Assembly: GCF_003702045.1 (NCBI RefSeq)
Contig: NZ_RBTP01000048.1
Span: 186,001-250,000, forward strand
Length of the DNA: 64,000 nt
Origin: Pseudomonas viridiflava
GTDB lineage: Bacteria; Pseudomonadota; Gammaproteobacteria; Pseudomonadales; Pseudomonadaceae
Direction: 5' to 3'
Below, piece after piece: positions 38,827-47,721 of this stretch. Position 1 is the stretch's first letter. Every line of letters begins with the position of its first letter. Under the pieces are notes generated by a model. That model worked only from the letters and a program-made list of their open reading frames with translations, ran no database searches and had not been told where the DNA came from. A program made the translations under genes and the position numbers.

Positions 38827-39510
38827 ATGCCCATCAAAGCCATCCTCACGGATATCGAAGGCACCACCAGTGCGGTGAGTTTCGTGTTCGACGTGCTGTT
38901 TCCGTTCGCTAAAAAACATCTGCCGGACTTTGTGCGCCAGAACGCCGATAGACCTGACGTTGCCCAGCAATTGCAGGCAGTGCGTACCGACAGTGGCGAG
39001 CCCGATGCCGACGTTGCGCGCGTCATCGAGATTCTCTTGCAATGGATCGCCGAAGACCGCAAAGCCACGCCGCTCAAGGCGCTGCAAGGCATGGTCTGGG
39101 AACAGGGCTACAACGCCGGGCAGCTCAAGGGGCACGTTTATCCCGATGCTGTTGACGCACTGAAACGATGGCATCAGGCGGGCTACAGGCTTTACGTCTA
39201 CTCCTCGGGATCGATCCAGGCACAGCAACTGATTTTCGGCTGCTCCGAAGCCGGTGACCTGTCCCCGCTGTTCAGCGGCTACTTCGACACTACATCGGGG
39301 CCTAAGCGCGAGGTGCAGTCATACCGCACGATCGCAGAAGCCATCGGTGTTGAACCCGACGAAATTCTGTTTCTTTCCGACATCGTCGAAGAACTGGATG
39401 CCGCGCAGGCGGCTGGCATGGCGACCTGTGGCCTGGTACGCGCCGAGGGTGTATTGGCAGGGCATGAAAACGTAGCCAGCTTTGCCCTGATCGACCCGGC
39501 CGTCTTCTAA
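38827..39510 (+). CDS. mtnC: Enolase-phosphatase E1
   Basis: MtnC is a HAD phosphatase that enolises and dephosphorylates 2,3-diketo-5-methylthiopentyl-1-phosphate. The start at 38827 with AAGGAG upstream gives 227 residues. HAD motif I is [11 protein letters not shown], motif II YVYSSGS, motif III the Lys in SGPKREV, and motif [14 protein letters not shown]. The salvage genes mtnA, mtnP and mtnE are not in the window. Confidence 0.95.
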   Translation: MPIKAILTDIEGTTSAVSFVFDVLFPFAKKHLPDFVRQNADRPDVAQQLQAVRTDSGEPDADVARVIEILLQWIAEDRKATPLKALQGMVWEQGYNAGQLKGHVYPDAVDALKRWHQAGYRLYVYSSGSIQAQQLIFGCSEAGDLSPLFSGYFDTTSGPKREVQSYRTIAEAIGVEPDEILFLSDIVEELDAAQAAGMATCGLVRAEGVLAGHENVASFALIDPAVF

Positions 39511-39719
39511 TGCACGCCATCTTCATACCTCCATCCAGCGAATTTTCTGTCAGCAGCGTCCTGCTTTTGAGTGGGACGACGCCTGCCTGTGAGTGCGTTA
39601 ATCCTGTTTATTAGGTGTACGGTTTTCATGCGCTGTCGATCGTGTAGTTTCGCGTTTTCGAAGCCCTCGCGATAAAAAACACAACGGTGTTCGTGATGGG
39701 GCGCAAGGGAGCGGTCGCG

Positions 39720-40442
39720 ATGTGCAGTGCCATGACTGACAACACAACAATGGGTTTATTGATCGAGCAGATGGTCAGTACGATCACCGAAATCGACGGG
39801 CAGACCGCTATCGAGAATGCGCTTCGATGGCTGCGGCGCGAGTGTCGGTGCGAGCGGGCAATGTTCTATCAGTTCAAGGGCGGGCAATTGCTGACATTCG
39901 TCACCTCGAATGTCGACGACAGATGGGGGCAGGCTTACCGAACAGAAAACATGATCGCCCACGATCCCGTGGCACGCTATTACCGCAACAACCTCGGCTT
40001 CCTGGATTGGCGTGATGCCCTCAGTCAGTACCTTCCGCCCGCCTGGTACGAAGCGCTGTTGGAGGACTGCCGGCTGGCACCGGCTATTTCGTATGGCTAC
40101 ACGAGCCCTTGTCGAGGTGTAAACGCAGTGACCTCAATCCTCTCACTCGCCGGTCTGTCGTTTAATACCACCCCAAATGACAAATACCTGATCACCAGTC
40201 TCGTGCCAGTGCTGCATAGGGTAGGGCGTGGCATCCAATTCAGTTCTCGGGGGCTGACGCAGAAGGAACTCGAGACGCTGCAATGGGCCAGAGAGGGTAA
40301 GACTGCGTGGGAGATTTCGGTGATTCGTGACGTATCCGAGGCCACGGTGAAATATCACCTGAAAACCATCTACGCCAAGCTGGGCGTTGCCAATCGAGCG
40401 CAGGCGGTGGGGGAGGCATTGTGTCGCGGATTTATCAGTTGA
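39720..40442 (+). CDS. Orphan LuxR-type regulator with AHL-binding residues
   Basis: The start at 39720 has GGGAG eight bases upstream and gives 240 residues. The N-terminal domain has all five signature residues of acyl-homoserine-lactone receptors at the right spacing: Trp69, Tyr73, Asp82, Pro83 and Trp97 (equal to TraR 57, 61, 70, 71, 85). The C-terminal HTH (about residues 175-240) has LTQKELETLQWAREGKT and VSEATVKYHLKTIYAKLG. No luxI-type synthase is in the window, so it is a LuxR solo. It may respond to a signal made elsewhere in the cell or by neighbours. It is monocistronic and downstream of mtnC. Confidence 0.9.
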   Translation: MCSAMTDNTTMGLLIEQMVSTITEIDGQTAIENALRWLRRECRCERAMFYQFKGGQLLTFVTSNVDDRWGQAYRTENMIAHDPVARYYRNNLGFLDWRDALSQYLPPAWYEALLEDCRLAPAISYGYTSPCRGVNAVTSILSLAGLSFNTTPNDKYLITSLVPVLHRVGRGIQFSSRGLTQKELETLQWAREGKTAWEISVIRDVSEATVKYHLKTIYAKLGVANRAQAVGEALCRGFIS

Positions 40443-40452
40443 GGATCAACGG

Positions 40453-40490
40453 ACAAAAAAAAGCCGCGAGAACAAACGTGTAATCGCGGC
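40453..40490 (-). terminator. Terminator of the DUF3509 gene
   Basis: On the minus strand GCCGCGA and TCGCGGC form a stem followed by a run of eight T residues, about 60 bases beyond the stop at 40548. It lies directly after the luxR stop and may work for both. Confidence 0.85.
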
Positions 40491-40547
40491 AAATAAGGGA
40501 TGAGAGAGCGTGCATCGGCGCCACTCACGAGTGAGTGGCGCAAAGGA

Positions 40548-40826
40548 TTAGCGGGTGTGATAAGTCGGCAGATCGAAACGGTGCTGGCTTTGCAGCATCG
40601 AGATGGCCGGCAGCTCACTGGCTTGTGCAGCCAGGTCACGACGAATTGCGCTGATTACCCATTCCAGCTGAACCGGAGTGTGCAGTTGTGCATAAGACAC
40701 GGAGCGACGGATCTGTTTGCCTTCATCGTTGCGCAACGACACCAGTACACCGCCGTCGGGACGAGGCTGAGTGGTTACGGTGTAGTCGGAAAATACGGAA
40801 GCGAATTTTTCTTGAATAAAAGTCAT
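40548..40826 (-). CDS. Small DUF3509-type protein
   Basis: The start at 40826 has GGAG eight bases upstream and gives 92 residues. The pattern FIQEKFASVFSDYTVTTQPR, then a short beta hairpin with RPDGGVLVSL and RRSVSYAQL, fits the DUF3509 family, which is common in Pseudomonas. Function unknown. It is divergent from the ankyrin gene. Confidence 0.8.
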   Translation of the reverse strand: MTFIQEKFASVFSDYTVTTQPRPDGGVLVSLRNDEGKQIRRSVSYAQLHTPVQLEWVISAIRRDLAAQASELPAISMLQSQHRFDLPTYHTR

Positions 40827-41160
40827 GTCTAGCGGCTCCATTGCTCATGGGATAACAAGCGTGAAACTACTAGTGCAGTGTCTGTGCCACATTTTGCTTT
40901 AAATTTTTACCTTTAAAATCAATGGCTTAAGGTGGTGGTAAATTTTGGTGCTCGTGCATTTTGCATGAATGCCTGTCGGGCATCCTGCATTTTGCCGTTT
41001 ATGGGGAACCAAATGGCTAGAGATGAGATCGTGTGAGCCGTTTTGGTCTATCAGGCGCATAGCTTGACCCTGATCGAACAGCTGGGAAGACTTGCGGTCA
41101 GTGTTTTACCGCTGCCGGGTACATCGGATTCCCGGATGACCGTGCGCCAAGGAGTGAATG
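40827..41160. promoter_or_regulatory. Long divergent gap with three CATTTTGC copies
   Basis: This 334-base gap lies between divergent genes. CATTTTGC occurs three times in the same direction (40890, 40957 and 40988); the last two belong to the 10-base repeat TGCATTTTGC spaced 31 bases apart. An imperfect inverted repeat AAATTTTTACC / GGTAAATTTT flanks 40901-40946. I cannot name a regulator. Confidence 0.4.
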
Positions 41161-41700
41161 ATGAACGACTCAACGACCCATCAACCGAAAACCATGACAG
41201 ATGAAGAAACGGCAGAGTTCGCGGAACAGGTGTTCAACGTAGCGCGCCAAGGCGATGCAGTGATGCTGGAGCGACTGCTGAAAAAGGGTCTGCCCGCCGA
41301 TTTGCGCAACCATAAGGGCGATACGCTATTGATGCTGGCCAGCTACCACGGTCACCAGGACGCCGTCCGGGTGCTGCTCAATCACAAGGCCAACCCGGAA
41401 ATTCGCAACGACAATGGGCAGAGCCCGATTGCTGGAGCTGCGTTCAAGGGTGATTTGGCGGTCGTGAAAATGCTCGTCGAAAGCGGCGCAGAAGTGGAAG
41501 GTGCTTCGGCTGACGGTCGTACAGCGTTGATGATGGCGGCGATGTTCAATCGGGTAGAGATCGTCGAGTACTTGATCGGCAAGGGTGCCGATCCGCATGT
41601 CCGTGATGCCAAAGGCGTAAACGCCCTGACGGCTGCTCAGACGATGGGGGCTACCGGCACCGCTGAGCAACTGATCAACCTGGGTGTTCAGCCGGTCTGA
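41161..41700 (+). CDS. Ankyrin-repeat protein
   Basis: AAGGAG lies six bases before the ATG at 41161 (179 residues); an ATG one codon earlier is in frame. Four ankyrin repeats fill residues about 35-175, with the typical G-D/G-x-T-x-L/A-L-x-x-A turns (KGDTLLMLASYHGH, DGRTALMMAAMFNR). There is no signal peptide, so it should bind a cytoplasmic partner. In several Pseudomonas a related gene (ankB) accompanies a catalase, but no catalase gene is near here. Confidence 0.9.
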   Translation: MNDSTTHQPKTMTDEETAEFAEQVFNVARQGDAVMLERLLKKGLPADLRNHKGDTLLMLASYHGHQDAVRVLLNHKANPEIRNDNGQSPIAGAAFKGDLAVVKMLVESGAEVEGASADGRTALMMAAMFNRVEIVEYLIGKGADPHVRDAKGVNALTAAQTMGATGTAEQLINLGVQPV

Positions 41701-41735
41701 GTGAGGTCTGCAGGATAACTGCCCTGAAGGGCATG

Positions 41736-41777
41736 GAGGCGCGATGGATTTCCCGTTATCCTTCGCGCCTCTTTTTT
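41736..41777 (+). terminator. Terminator of the ankyrin gene
   Basis: GAGGCGCGA and TCGCGCCTC form a nine-base stem followed by six T residues. Confidence 0.9.
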
Positions 41778-41799
41778 ACCCGTAATCAGGATCGCCCCC

Positions 41800-42318
41800 A
41801 TGAAAGACGCCCTCGTCGAATTAATCAGCAAAATCAGTTCGGGGTGCATGGGGGAGGATGAGGTCCTGCGCGTCGCTGACGAAGCGGCGCAGGCCTATGC
41901 TGATCCACAGGCTTTTCTGGCCGCCAATCCCGATATCAACTATGACGACACGTTCCCCATCCCGTTGGGTGAGTGGGTCGTGGTGGGCAGCCTGCCGGAA
42001 ACCGTGTTGTTTCAAGCCGATACCTACGCTGTCCTGTTCGAACAGATCGTCCAGTCGTTTGGCAAGGACGTGGCGTTTAACATCAAGTCCAGGCAACTGA
42101 CGAAAGTCGAGCCGCTGGTGGCGCTCAATCGGATTCAGATCCAGTTGAGCAGCATGAACAAGGAAATGGGCGGCTATACGCTGATGGATTTCAGTCAGCC
42201 GCTGGATGACGAGTTGCAGGCAGTGCTGGTGTTCGGCAACGACGAGGCTCGAGTGTTGGAGCTGGCAGCGGCGGCGGGCATCCATGCTGCCCCGTCGCTG
42301 CGCGCTTTGCGCGTTTGA
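41800..42318 (+). CDS. Conserved-looking protein of unknown function
   Basis: The 172-residue product starts at an ATG with AGGA upstream. It is soluble and mixed alpha/beta: an acidic helical start (GEDEVLRVADEAAQAYADP), a middle part with IPLGEWVVVGSLPETVLF, and QAVLVFGNDEARVLELA near the end. It has no signal peptide. I do not recognise the family. Codon use is like that of its neighbours, so it is likely a resident gene. Confidence 0.6.
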   Translation: MKDALVELISKISSGCMGEDEVLRVADEAAQAYADPQAFLAANPDINYDDTFPIPLGEWVVVGSLPETVLFQADTYAVLFEQIVQSFGKDVAFNIKSRQLTKVEPLVALNRIQIQLSSMNKEMGGYTLMDFSQPLDDELQAVLVFGNDEARVLELAAAAGIHAAPSLRALRV

Positions 42319-42328
42319 TTCGGCCCGG

Positions 42329-43255
42329 TTAGCCCAGCGCTGTATCCAGAAACATCATCACCGCGAACCCGCCCATCAAGCCCAGCGTCGCCGATGTCTG
42401 GTGCCCGTTGCGGTGGGTTTCCGGAATGACCTCGTGAGACACAACGAAAATCATCGCACCGGCCGCCAGCCCCATGCTCAACGGGTAGGCAATGGCAAAG
42501 CCGCTGGAAATGCCCAAGCCGATCAACGCCCCCAAGGGCTCCATCAAGCCTGATCCGACAGCCACCAGCATGGCCTTGAACGCTGAAAGGCCGGTGGCAC
42601 GCAACGCGAGCGCGATGGCCAAGCCTTCCGGAATGTCCTGGATGGCGATGGCGGTGGTCAGTGGCAGGCCGACATTCATGTCGCCACCGGCAAAGCTCAC
42701 CCCGATCGCCATCCCTTCCGGCAGGTTGTGCAGCGTGATGGCCAGTACGAATAACCAGACCCGATTGATGCGCTCCGAATGCGGGCCCTGACGCCCCACG
42801 CTTTCATGTTCGTGCGGCGTGAATCGGTCCAGCCCCAGCATCAGCAGCACGCCCAGCCCCAGCCCGCTCACGACGGTCGCTGCGGCAAACGGGCCAGTGC
42901 CCGTGATTTCCCGGGCTGCCTCAAGCCCCGGCAGAATCAGCGAGAAAGAACTGGCCGCCAGCATCATGCCGGCCGCGAAACCCAGCATGATGTCTTGGGT
43001 GCGCTGGGCGACATTACGGAACGCAACCGCCATCACCGCACCCAGCGCCGTGGCGGCAAAACCTGCTGTCCCGCCTAGCAAGGCGTGGTTGAAATTGACT
43101 TGGCTGGTGCCAAAAAAGGCGTTGTAAAGACTGAACGCGCCCAGAACCACGACGATCAGGGCGGCGACTATAAAGCCCAGGCTGACCAGCGGGCTGCTTT
43201 GAAGCTGGGCGAGCCATGTCGCCCGAAGGGTGCGCGGGTGTGCGGAGGGTTGCAT
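42329..43255 (-). CDS. ZIP-family metal transporter
   Basis: The start at 43255 (MQPSAHPRTL) gives 308 residues; an upstream ATG in frame would add 23. About eight membrane helices are seen. The two metal-site helices carry ITLHNLPEGMAIGVSFAGG and IAIQDIPEGLAIALALR, the hallmark of ZIP transporters. A His-containing loop (FTPHEHES) lies between helices 3 and 4. It would import zinc or other divalent metals; the exact ion is unknown. No Zur box was found by eye. Confidence 0.9.
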   Translation of the reverse strand: MQPSAHPRTLRATWLAQLQSSPLVSLGFIVAALIVVVLGAFSLYNAFFGTSQVNFNHALLGGTAGFAATALGAVMAVAFRNVAQRTQDIMLGFAAGMMLAASSFSLILPGLEAAREITGTGPFAAATVVSGLGLGVLLMLGLDRFTPHEHESVGRQGPHSERINRVWLFVLAITLHNLPEGMAIGVSFAGGDMNVGLPLTTAIAIQDIPEGLAIALALRATGLSAFKAMLVAVGSGLMEPLGALIGLGISSGFAIAYPLSMGLAAGAMIFVVSHEVIPETHRNGHQTSATLGLMGGFAVMMFLDTALG

Positions 43256-43419
43256 GAAGGGCTTTACCTTTTCTGATGGGTCTTTCGCCAAAACAATGAC
43301 CTGAATGCTTTCAAACAGCGTCACTCACGTTGGGAGCCCGAAAATAGGCGGTGGTTCAACGGAACCCCCGAACGGCACAACGCTCCTAGAAGTATCGGTA
43401 TTCAATCAGGGGCAACAGC

Positions 43420-43611
43420 ATGGGTTCTACATTCAACGGTCTGGTCGGCTTGATCATCCTGGCGCTCGATATCTGGGCCATCATCAACGTGCTCAAGAGC
43501 GGGACCGAGACCGGCAAGAAAATCCTCTGGGTATTGCTGATCGCACTGCTGCCTGTTCTGGGGCTGATTATCTGGGCGATTGCCGGTCCGCGCGGCAACG
43601 TGCGCATCTGA
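43420..43611 (+). CDS. Small PLDc_N-type membrane protein
   Basis: The 63-residue product has two membrane helices (LIILALDIWAIINVLKSG and ILWVLLIALLPVLGLIIW) joined by a charged loop, and ends GPRGNVRI. This is the phospholipase-D N-terminal type motif found alone in many small proteins. Function unknown. A good terminator follows. Confidence 0.82.
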   Translation: MGSTFNGLVGLIILALDIWAIINVLKSGTETGKKILWVLLIALLPVLGLIIWAIAGPRGNVRI

Positions 43612-43629
43612 CGCGACACACGCCACCTG

Positions 43630-43665
43630 AAAACGCTTGATTACGCAGGTAATCAGGCGTTTTTT
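43630..43665 (+). terminator. Terminator of the PLDc_N gene
   Basis: AAAACGCTTGATTAC pairs with GTAATCAGGCGTTTT with one mismatch, followed by two more T residues. Confidence 0.9.
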
Positions 43666-43808
43666 GCTTCTGGGCCGGGCATTGGTGGTGTCTGGATACC
43701 GAGTCGCGTGGATAGAGGTTCGACCTGTCATGTTCCTCGACGTAGAATGCGCGCCTTTGTCGCGGGCGGTCGGCCGTCCTGTCATCCGTATTTTTCGGGA
43801 GCTTACCC

Positions 43809-44669
43809 ATGAGTGACTATCAGGAAACGTTGTACGAAGGTTATGGCCAGCGCTTTCGTATCGAAAAAATGCTGCACGAAGTGCGCACAGACCATCAGCA
43901 TCTGGTGATTTTCCAGAACCCGCGCATGGGGCGTGTCATGGCACTCGATGGCGTGATCCAGACCACCGAGGCGGACGAATTCATCTATCACGAGATGCTG
44001 ACCCACGTGCCGATTCTGGCCCACGGTGCCGCCAGGCGCGTCCTGATCATCGGCGGTGGCGACGGCGGTATGCTGCGTGAAGTGGCCAAGCACACGACGG
44101 TCGAACACATCACGATGGTGGAGATCGACAGCCAGGTGGTCGAAATGTGCAAGGAGTTCCTGCCCACGCATTCCAACGGTGCTTTCGAGGACTCGCGCCT
44201 GAATCTGGTGATCGACGATGGCATGCGCTTCGTGGCGACGACGCAGGAAAAGTTTGACGTGATCATTTCCGATTCCACTGACCCGATCGGTCCGGGAGAA
44301 GTGCTGTTTTCGGAAAACTTTTATCAGGCCTGCCATCGCTGCCTGAACGAGGGCGGCATTCTGGTCACCCAGAACGGCACGCCCTTCATGCAGCTCAGTG
44401 GCGTGCAAACCACCGCTGGACGCATGAACGGCCTGTTCGCAGACTGGCACTTCTACCAGGCGGCCATACCGACCTACATCGGCGGCGCCATGACCTTTGC
44501 GTGGGGCGCCACTGACAAGGCCTATCGCAAGCTGCCGCTGGAAACCCTGCGCCAGCGTTTCGCAGGCAGCGGCATCGTGACCCGTTACTACAACCCTGAA
44601 GTACACATCGGTGCGTTTGCGCTGCCGCAATACGTCCTCAGCGCAATCGGCAAGCCCAGCAACGGCTGA
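43809..44669 (+). CDS. speE: Spermidine synthase
   Basis: SpeE transfers an aminopropyl group from decarboxylated SAM to putrescine. The 286-residue product has the gate region [19 protein letters not shown], the cofactor motif [14 protein letters not shown], and the catalytic Asp in [16 protein letters not shown] precedes the ATG. The partner gene speD is not in the window. Confidence 0.96.
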   Translation: MSDYQETLYEGYGQRFRIEKMLHEVRTDHQHLVIFQNPRMGRVMALDGVIQTTEADEFIYHEMLTHVPILAHGAARRVLIIGGGDGGMLREVAKHTTVEHITMVEIDSQVVEMCKEFLPTHSNGAFEDSRLNLVIDDGMRFVATTQEKFDVIISDSTDPIGPGEVLFSENFYQACHRCLNEGGILVTQNGTPFMQLSGVQTTAGRMNGLFADWHFYQAAIPTYIGGAMTFAWGATDKAYRKLPLETLRQRFAGSGIVTRYYNPEVHIGAFALPQYVLSAIGKPSNG

Positions 44670-44689
44670 CACCTGAGGTAACAGTTCAC

Positions 44690-44721
44690 CGGCGTTTCAG
44701 GCTCACGTTGCTGAAACGCCG
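44690..44721 (+). terminator. Strong hairpin after speE
   Basis: CGGCGTTTCAG and CTGAAACGCCG form a perfect 11-base stem with a ten-base loop, 20 bases after the speE stop. No T-run follows. Confidence 0.55.
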
Positions 44722-44811
44722 AGCTGACGCCGGCCCGTGGTGGCTTACGCGACAAAATTTTCACACCTCAAGTCCCAGAATTGCGCGCGATGCGGAGCCC
44801 GTAGATGCCAA

Positions 44812-44841
44812 CCAAGTGTTGAACGAGCACCAAACACTTGG
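44812..44841. repeat. Inverted repeat in the leader of the sulfatase gene
   Basis: CCAAGTGTT and AACACTTGG form a perfect nine-base inverted repeat with a 12-base centre, about 105 bases before the start at 44945. It may be an operator or an RNA hairpin. No T-run follows. Confidence 0.4.
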
Positions 44842-44944
44842 GGATCAAGTAGTATCTGCGCCCCTTGCAGCCTGCCGCTCACTCGATAGAGCGCCGGTAT
44901 CGCATGCCTGACCCCAACCCTGAATCCACCGGATCCTGACAATC

Positions 44945-47038
44945 ATGGCCAAAACGGACGCCCAGATTCATCGGCAAGCTTTGTCCCGCCTGCAAAACCC
45001 GAACGTCAAGTCACATCTGGCTTATACATTGCTCAGCGGCCTTGCCCTGATGGTGATGTACACGCTGCTGCGTATCGGTCTACTGGTCTATAACCGCGAG
45101 ATGATTGGCGACACGCCTGCGTCGACTTTTATTGAGGCGCTGTTTAACGGCATGCGTTTCGACCTGCGGCTGACGGTCTACCTGCTGATCCCGCTGATGC
45201 TGTCGCTGTTCAGCGCTCGGATGATGGCGGCGCGCGGCGTGTTCCGGTTCTGGCTGACCCTGGTCGGCAGCATCACGCTGTTCCTGGGCCTGATGGAGAT
45301 GGACTTCTATCGTGAATTCCACCAGCGCCTGAACGGTCTGGTCTTCCAGTACGTCAAGGAAGATCCGAAGACCGTTCTGAGCATGCTCTGGTACGGCTTT
45401 CCGGTGGTGCGTTATCTGTTGGCATGGGCCGCAGTGACCTGGCTGTTGAGCCTGGTGTTCAAAGGCATCGACCGCATCACCCGCCCAAGCCCTGCCGTCT
45501 CGGGCAACAGTGCAGGCGCTCGTTCCATCGCGCCGTGGTACATGCGTGTCGGAGTGTTCTTTCTGGTGTTGATCGTGGCGGTCATATGCGCCCGTGGCAC
45601 CCTGCGCCAAGGCCCGCCGCTGCGTTGGGGTGATGCGTATACCACCGAATCGAATTTCGCCAACCAGTTGGGCCTGAACGGTACGCTGACTCTGATCACA
45701 GCTGCCAAGAGTCGCATGTCCGAGGACCGCGACAACATCTGGAAAGCCACGCTGCCGCAAGCCGACGCTCAACAGACCGTGCGCGATATGCTGCTGACCC
45801 CCAATGACAAGCTGGTCGAGCCGGACATCGCTGCCGTTCGCCGTGATTTCACCCCGCCAGCAGAAAACACGTTGCCGATCCGCAACGTGGTCGTGATCCT
45901 GATGGAAAGCTTTGCCGGTCACTCGGTCGGCGCGCTGGGTAGCGATGCGAACATCACGCCGAACTTCGACAAATTGTCCAAGGAAGGTCTGTTGTTCGAT
46001 CACTTCTTCTCCAACGGCACCCACACCCACCAGGGTATGTTCGCCACGATGGCCTGTTTCCCGAACCTGCCAGGTTTCGAATACCTGATGCAGACGCCGG
46101 AAGGCAGCCACAAACTGTCGGGCCTGCCACAGCTGTTGAGCGCAGGCCGCAACTACGACGACGTCTATGTCTACAACGGCAACTTTGCCTGGGACAACCA
46201 GTCGGGCTTTTTCAGCAACCAGGGCATGACCAACTTCGTCGGCCGCGACGACTTCGTCAACCCGGTGTTCTCCGATCCGACCTGGGGTGTTTCCGACCAG
46301 GACATGTTCGACCGTGGTGCCCAGGAGCTCAAGGCGCGTCAGAACGGCAAGCCGTTCTATGCCTTGCTGCAGACGCTTTCCAACCACACCCCTTACGCCT
46401 TGCCGGAAAACCTGCCGGTGGAGCGTGTGACCGGTCACGGTTCGCTGGACGAGCATCTGACGGCCATGCGTTATTCCGACTGGGCGCTGGGCCAGTTCTT
46501 CGAGAAGGCCAAGAAAGAGCCTTACTTCAAGAACACCCTGTTCGTCGTACTGGGTGACCACGGCTTCGGCAACAACCGTCAGTTGACGGAAATGGACCTT
46601 GGCCGCTTCAACGTGCCGCTGCTGTTGATCGGCCCTGGCATGCAGGAGAAGTTCGGTCAGCGCAGCAGCATCGTCGGTACTCAGGTCGATGTGGTGCCGA
46701 CCATCATGGGCCGCCTGGGTGGCCAGACGCGTAACCAGTGCTGGGGACGTGACTTGCTGAACCTGCCGGAAGGCGACAAGGGCTTTGGCGTCATCAAGCC
46801 CTCGGGCAGCGAACAGGTGGTGGCAATCATCAGCGGCAACCGCATTCTGATCGAACCGACCGAAATGCCAGCCAAGCTGCTGACCTACACTCTGGGTGCC
46901 AAGCCACATGCGGAAGAGGTGCCTGATGCACCGGACACCGAGGAGCTCAAGCGCAAGCTTGAAAGCTTCCTGCAGACCGCGACCAAGAGCCTGCTGGACA
47001 ACACCGCAGGCGTGGAGGCCAGCAAAAACAGAAACTGA
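44945..47038 (+). CDS. LtaS-family membrane sulfatase / phosphoglycerol-type transferase
   Basis: The 697-residue product has five N-terminal membrane helices (to about residue 225) and a periplasmic alkaline-phosphatase-fold domain. Metal and active-site segments are VVVILMESFAGHSVG (Glu), NGTHTHQGMFAT (Thr359 or Thr361 as nucleophile), and VVLGDHGFG (Asp-His). This is the architecture of LtaS and OpgB. Gram-negative members may move phosphoglycerol or phosphoethanolamine onto glucans or lipids; the acceptor here is not known. It follows speE as in other Pseudomonas. Confidence 0.87.
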   Translation: MAKTDAQIHRQALSRLQNPNVKSHLAYTLLSGLALMVMYTLLRIGLLVYNREMIGDTPASTFIEALFNGMRFDLRLTVYLLIPLMLSLFSARMMAARGVFRFWLTLVGSITLFLGLMEMDFYREFHQRLNGLVFQYVKEDPKTVLSMLWYGFPVVRYLLAWAAVTWLLSLVFKGIDRITRPSPAVSGNSAGARSIAPWYMRVGVFFLVLIVAVICARGTLRQGPPLRWGDAYTTESNFANQLGLNGTLTLITAAKSRMSEDRDNIWKATLPQADAQQTVRDMLLTPNDKLVEPDIAAVRRDFTPPAENTLPIRNVVVILMESFAGHSVGALGSDANITPNFDKLSKEGLLFDHFFSNGTHTHQGMFATMACFPNLPGFEYLMQTPEGSHKLSGLPQLLSAGRNYDDVYVYNGNFAWDNQSGFFSNQGMTNFVGRDDFVNPVFSDPTWGVSDQDMFDRGAQELKARQNGKPFYALLQTLSNHTPYALPENLPVERVTGHGSLDEHLTAMRYSDWALGQFFEKAKKEPYFKNTLFVVLGDHGFGNNRQLTEMDLGRFNVPLLLIGPGMQEKFGQRSSIVGTQVDVVPTIMGRLGGQTRNQCWGRDLLNLPEGDKGFGVIKPSGSEQVVAIISGNRILIEPTEMPAKLLTYTLGAKPHAEEVPDAPDTEELKRKLESFLQTATKSLLDNTAGVEASKNRN

Positions 47039-47048
47039 TATCTCTCGC

Positions 47049-47072
47049 CTCGCCCGATCAGCACCGGGCGAG
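47049..47072 (+). terminator. First hairpin after the sulfatase gene
   Basis: CTCGCCCG and CGGGCGAG form an eight-base stem ten bases after the stop, without a T-run. It stands before the better terminator at 47102. Confidence 0.45.
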
Positions 47073-47101
47073 CGGCAGGTTTGATCGTTTCAATTCACAT
47101 C

Positions 47102-47134
47102 AAGGCCTTCGGCATCCTGTGCGAAGGCCTTTTT
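47102..47134 (+). terminator. Terminator of the sulfatase gene
   Basis: AAGGCCTTCG and CGAAGGCCTT form a perfect ten-base stem that ends in a T-run. Confidence 0.85.
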
Positions 47135-47246
47135 GTTATCCGTTTGAGTCTGTTTGCCGCTTGCAATCCATTGGAACGAATGGCTGCACCAAACGGTCCA
47201 GAGTAAGTGAGCCAGAGTGCCTGGTTTGCCTATTTTGGAGACATTG

Positions 47247-47483
47247 ATGAAACAGTGGGCCATTTTGTATCTGGACAAGGATGGTGTGCAGCAACGCCGT
47301 GAAGTGCAATGGCAGGAGCGCCCCAGTGAAGAGGACGCTGCTCGTCTCCTGCGCAAGGATTTGTATCCCGTCACGGATGAGTTGAATCTCAATGACCTTG
47401 AGGGCCGAACCGCTGAGCCGACGGTCAAAACGCTCAAAGACCATAACAGTGTTCAGATCATTTCCATTACAGAAATGAACTGA
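47247..47483 (+). CDS. Small protein of unknown function
   Basis: The start at 47247 has GGAG seven bases upstream and gives 78 residues (MKQWAILYLDKDGVQQRREV...). It looks like a small alpha/beta domain: two strands, an amphipathic helix with SEEDAARLLRKDL, and a C-terminal strand VQIISITEM. No signal peptide. I do not recognise the family; it looks like a conserved resident gene. Confidence 0.6.
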   Translation: MKQWAILYLDKDGVQQRREVQWQERPSEEDAARLLRKDLYPVTDELNLNDLEGRTAEPTVKTLKDHNSVQIISITEMN

Positions 47484-47554
47484 TCCGTTGCTGAAAAAAA
47501 TCTTGATGCACCAACCACTTGGCAATGTCCCTACGATGGGTCTACTCTGCAAAT

Positions 47555-47574
47555 GAGGCCGCTGCAGCGGCCTC
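47555..47574. repeat. Perfect 20-base palindrome
   Basis: GAGGCCGCTGCAGCGGCCTC is its own reverse complement. It lies 72 bases after the stop of the gene at 47247 and 150 before rraB. It can form an RNA hairpin, but there is no T-run. Confidence 0.5.
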
Positions 47575-47721
47575 TGATTCATGTCCATCTCCGGCCCGTT
47601 CCAGGTCCGGCCAGCTACATGCTTGATTCCCCACGCCAGAGTAACTGTCGTGCGTCGGCTTATTATTCAGTCGCTCGGGAAGTGTTGAAACTCTATCTAT
47701 CGTTGCATAGGAGGACGTTTC

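Noticed and set aside
43361..43390. GGAACC as the left half of an hrp box in front of the PLDc_N gene
   Set aside because: No CCAC lies 15-16 bases further, so it does not fit the HrpL promoter of P. syringae.
45080..46909. A 609-codon minus-strand frame across the LtaS-like gene
   Set aside because: It is a shadow caused by high GC in the third codon position; the plus strand codes for a complete sulfatase-fold protein.
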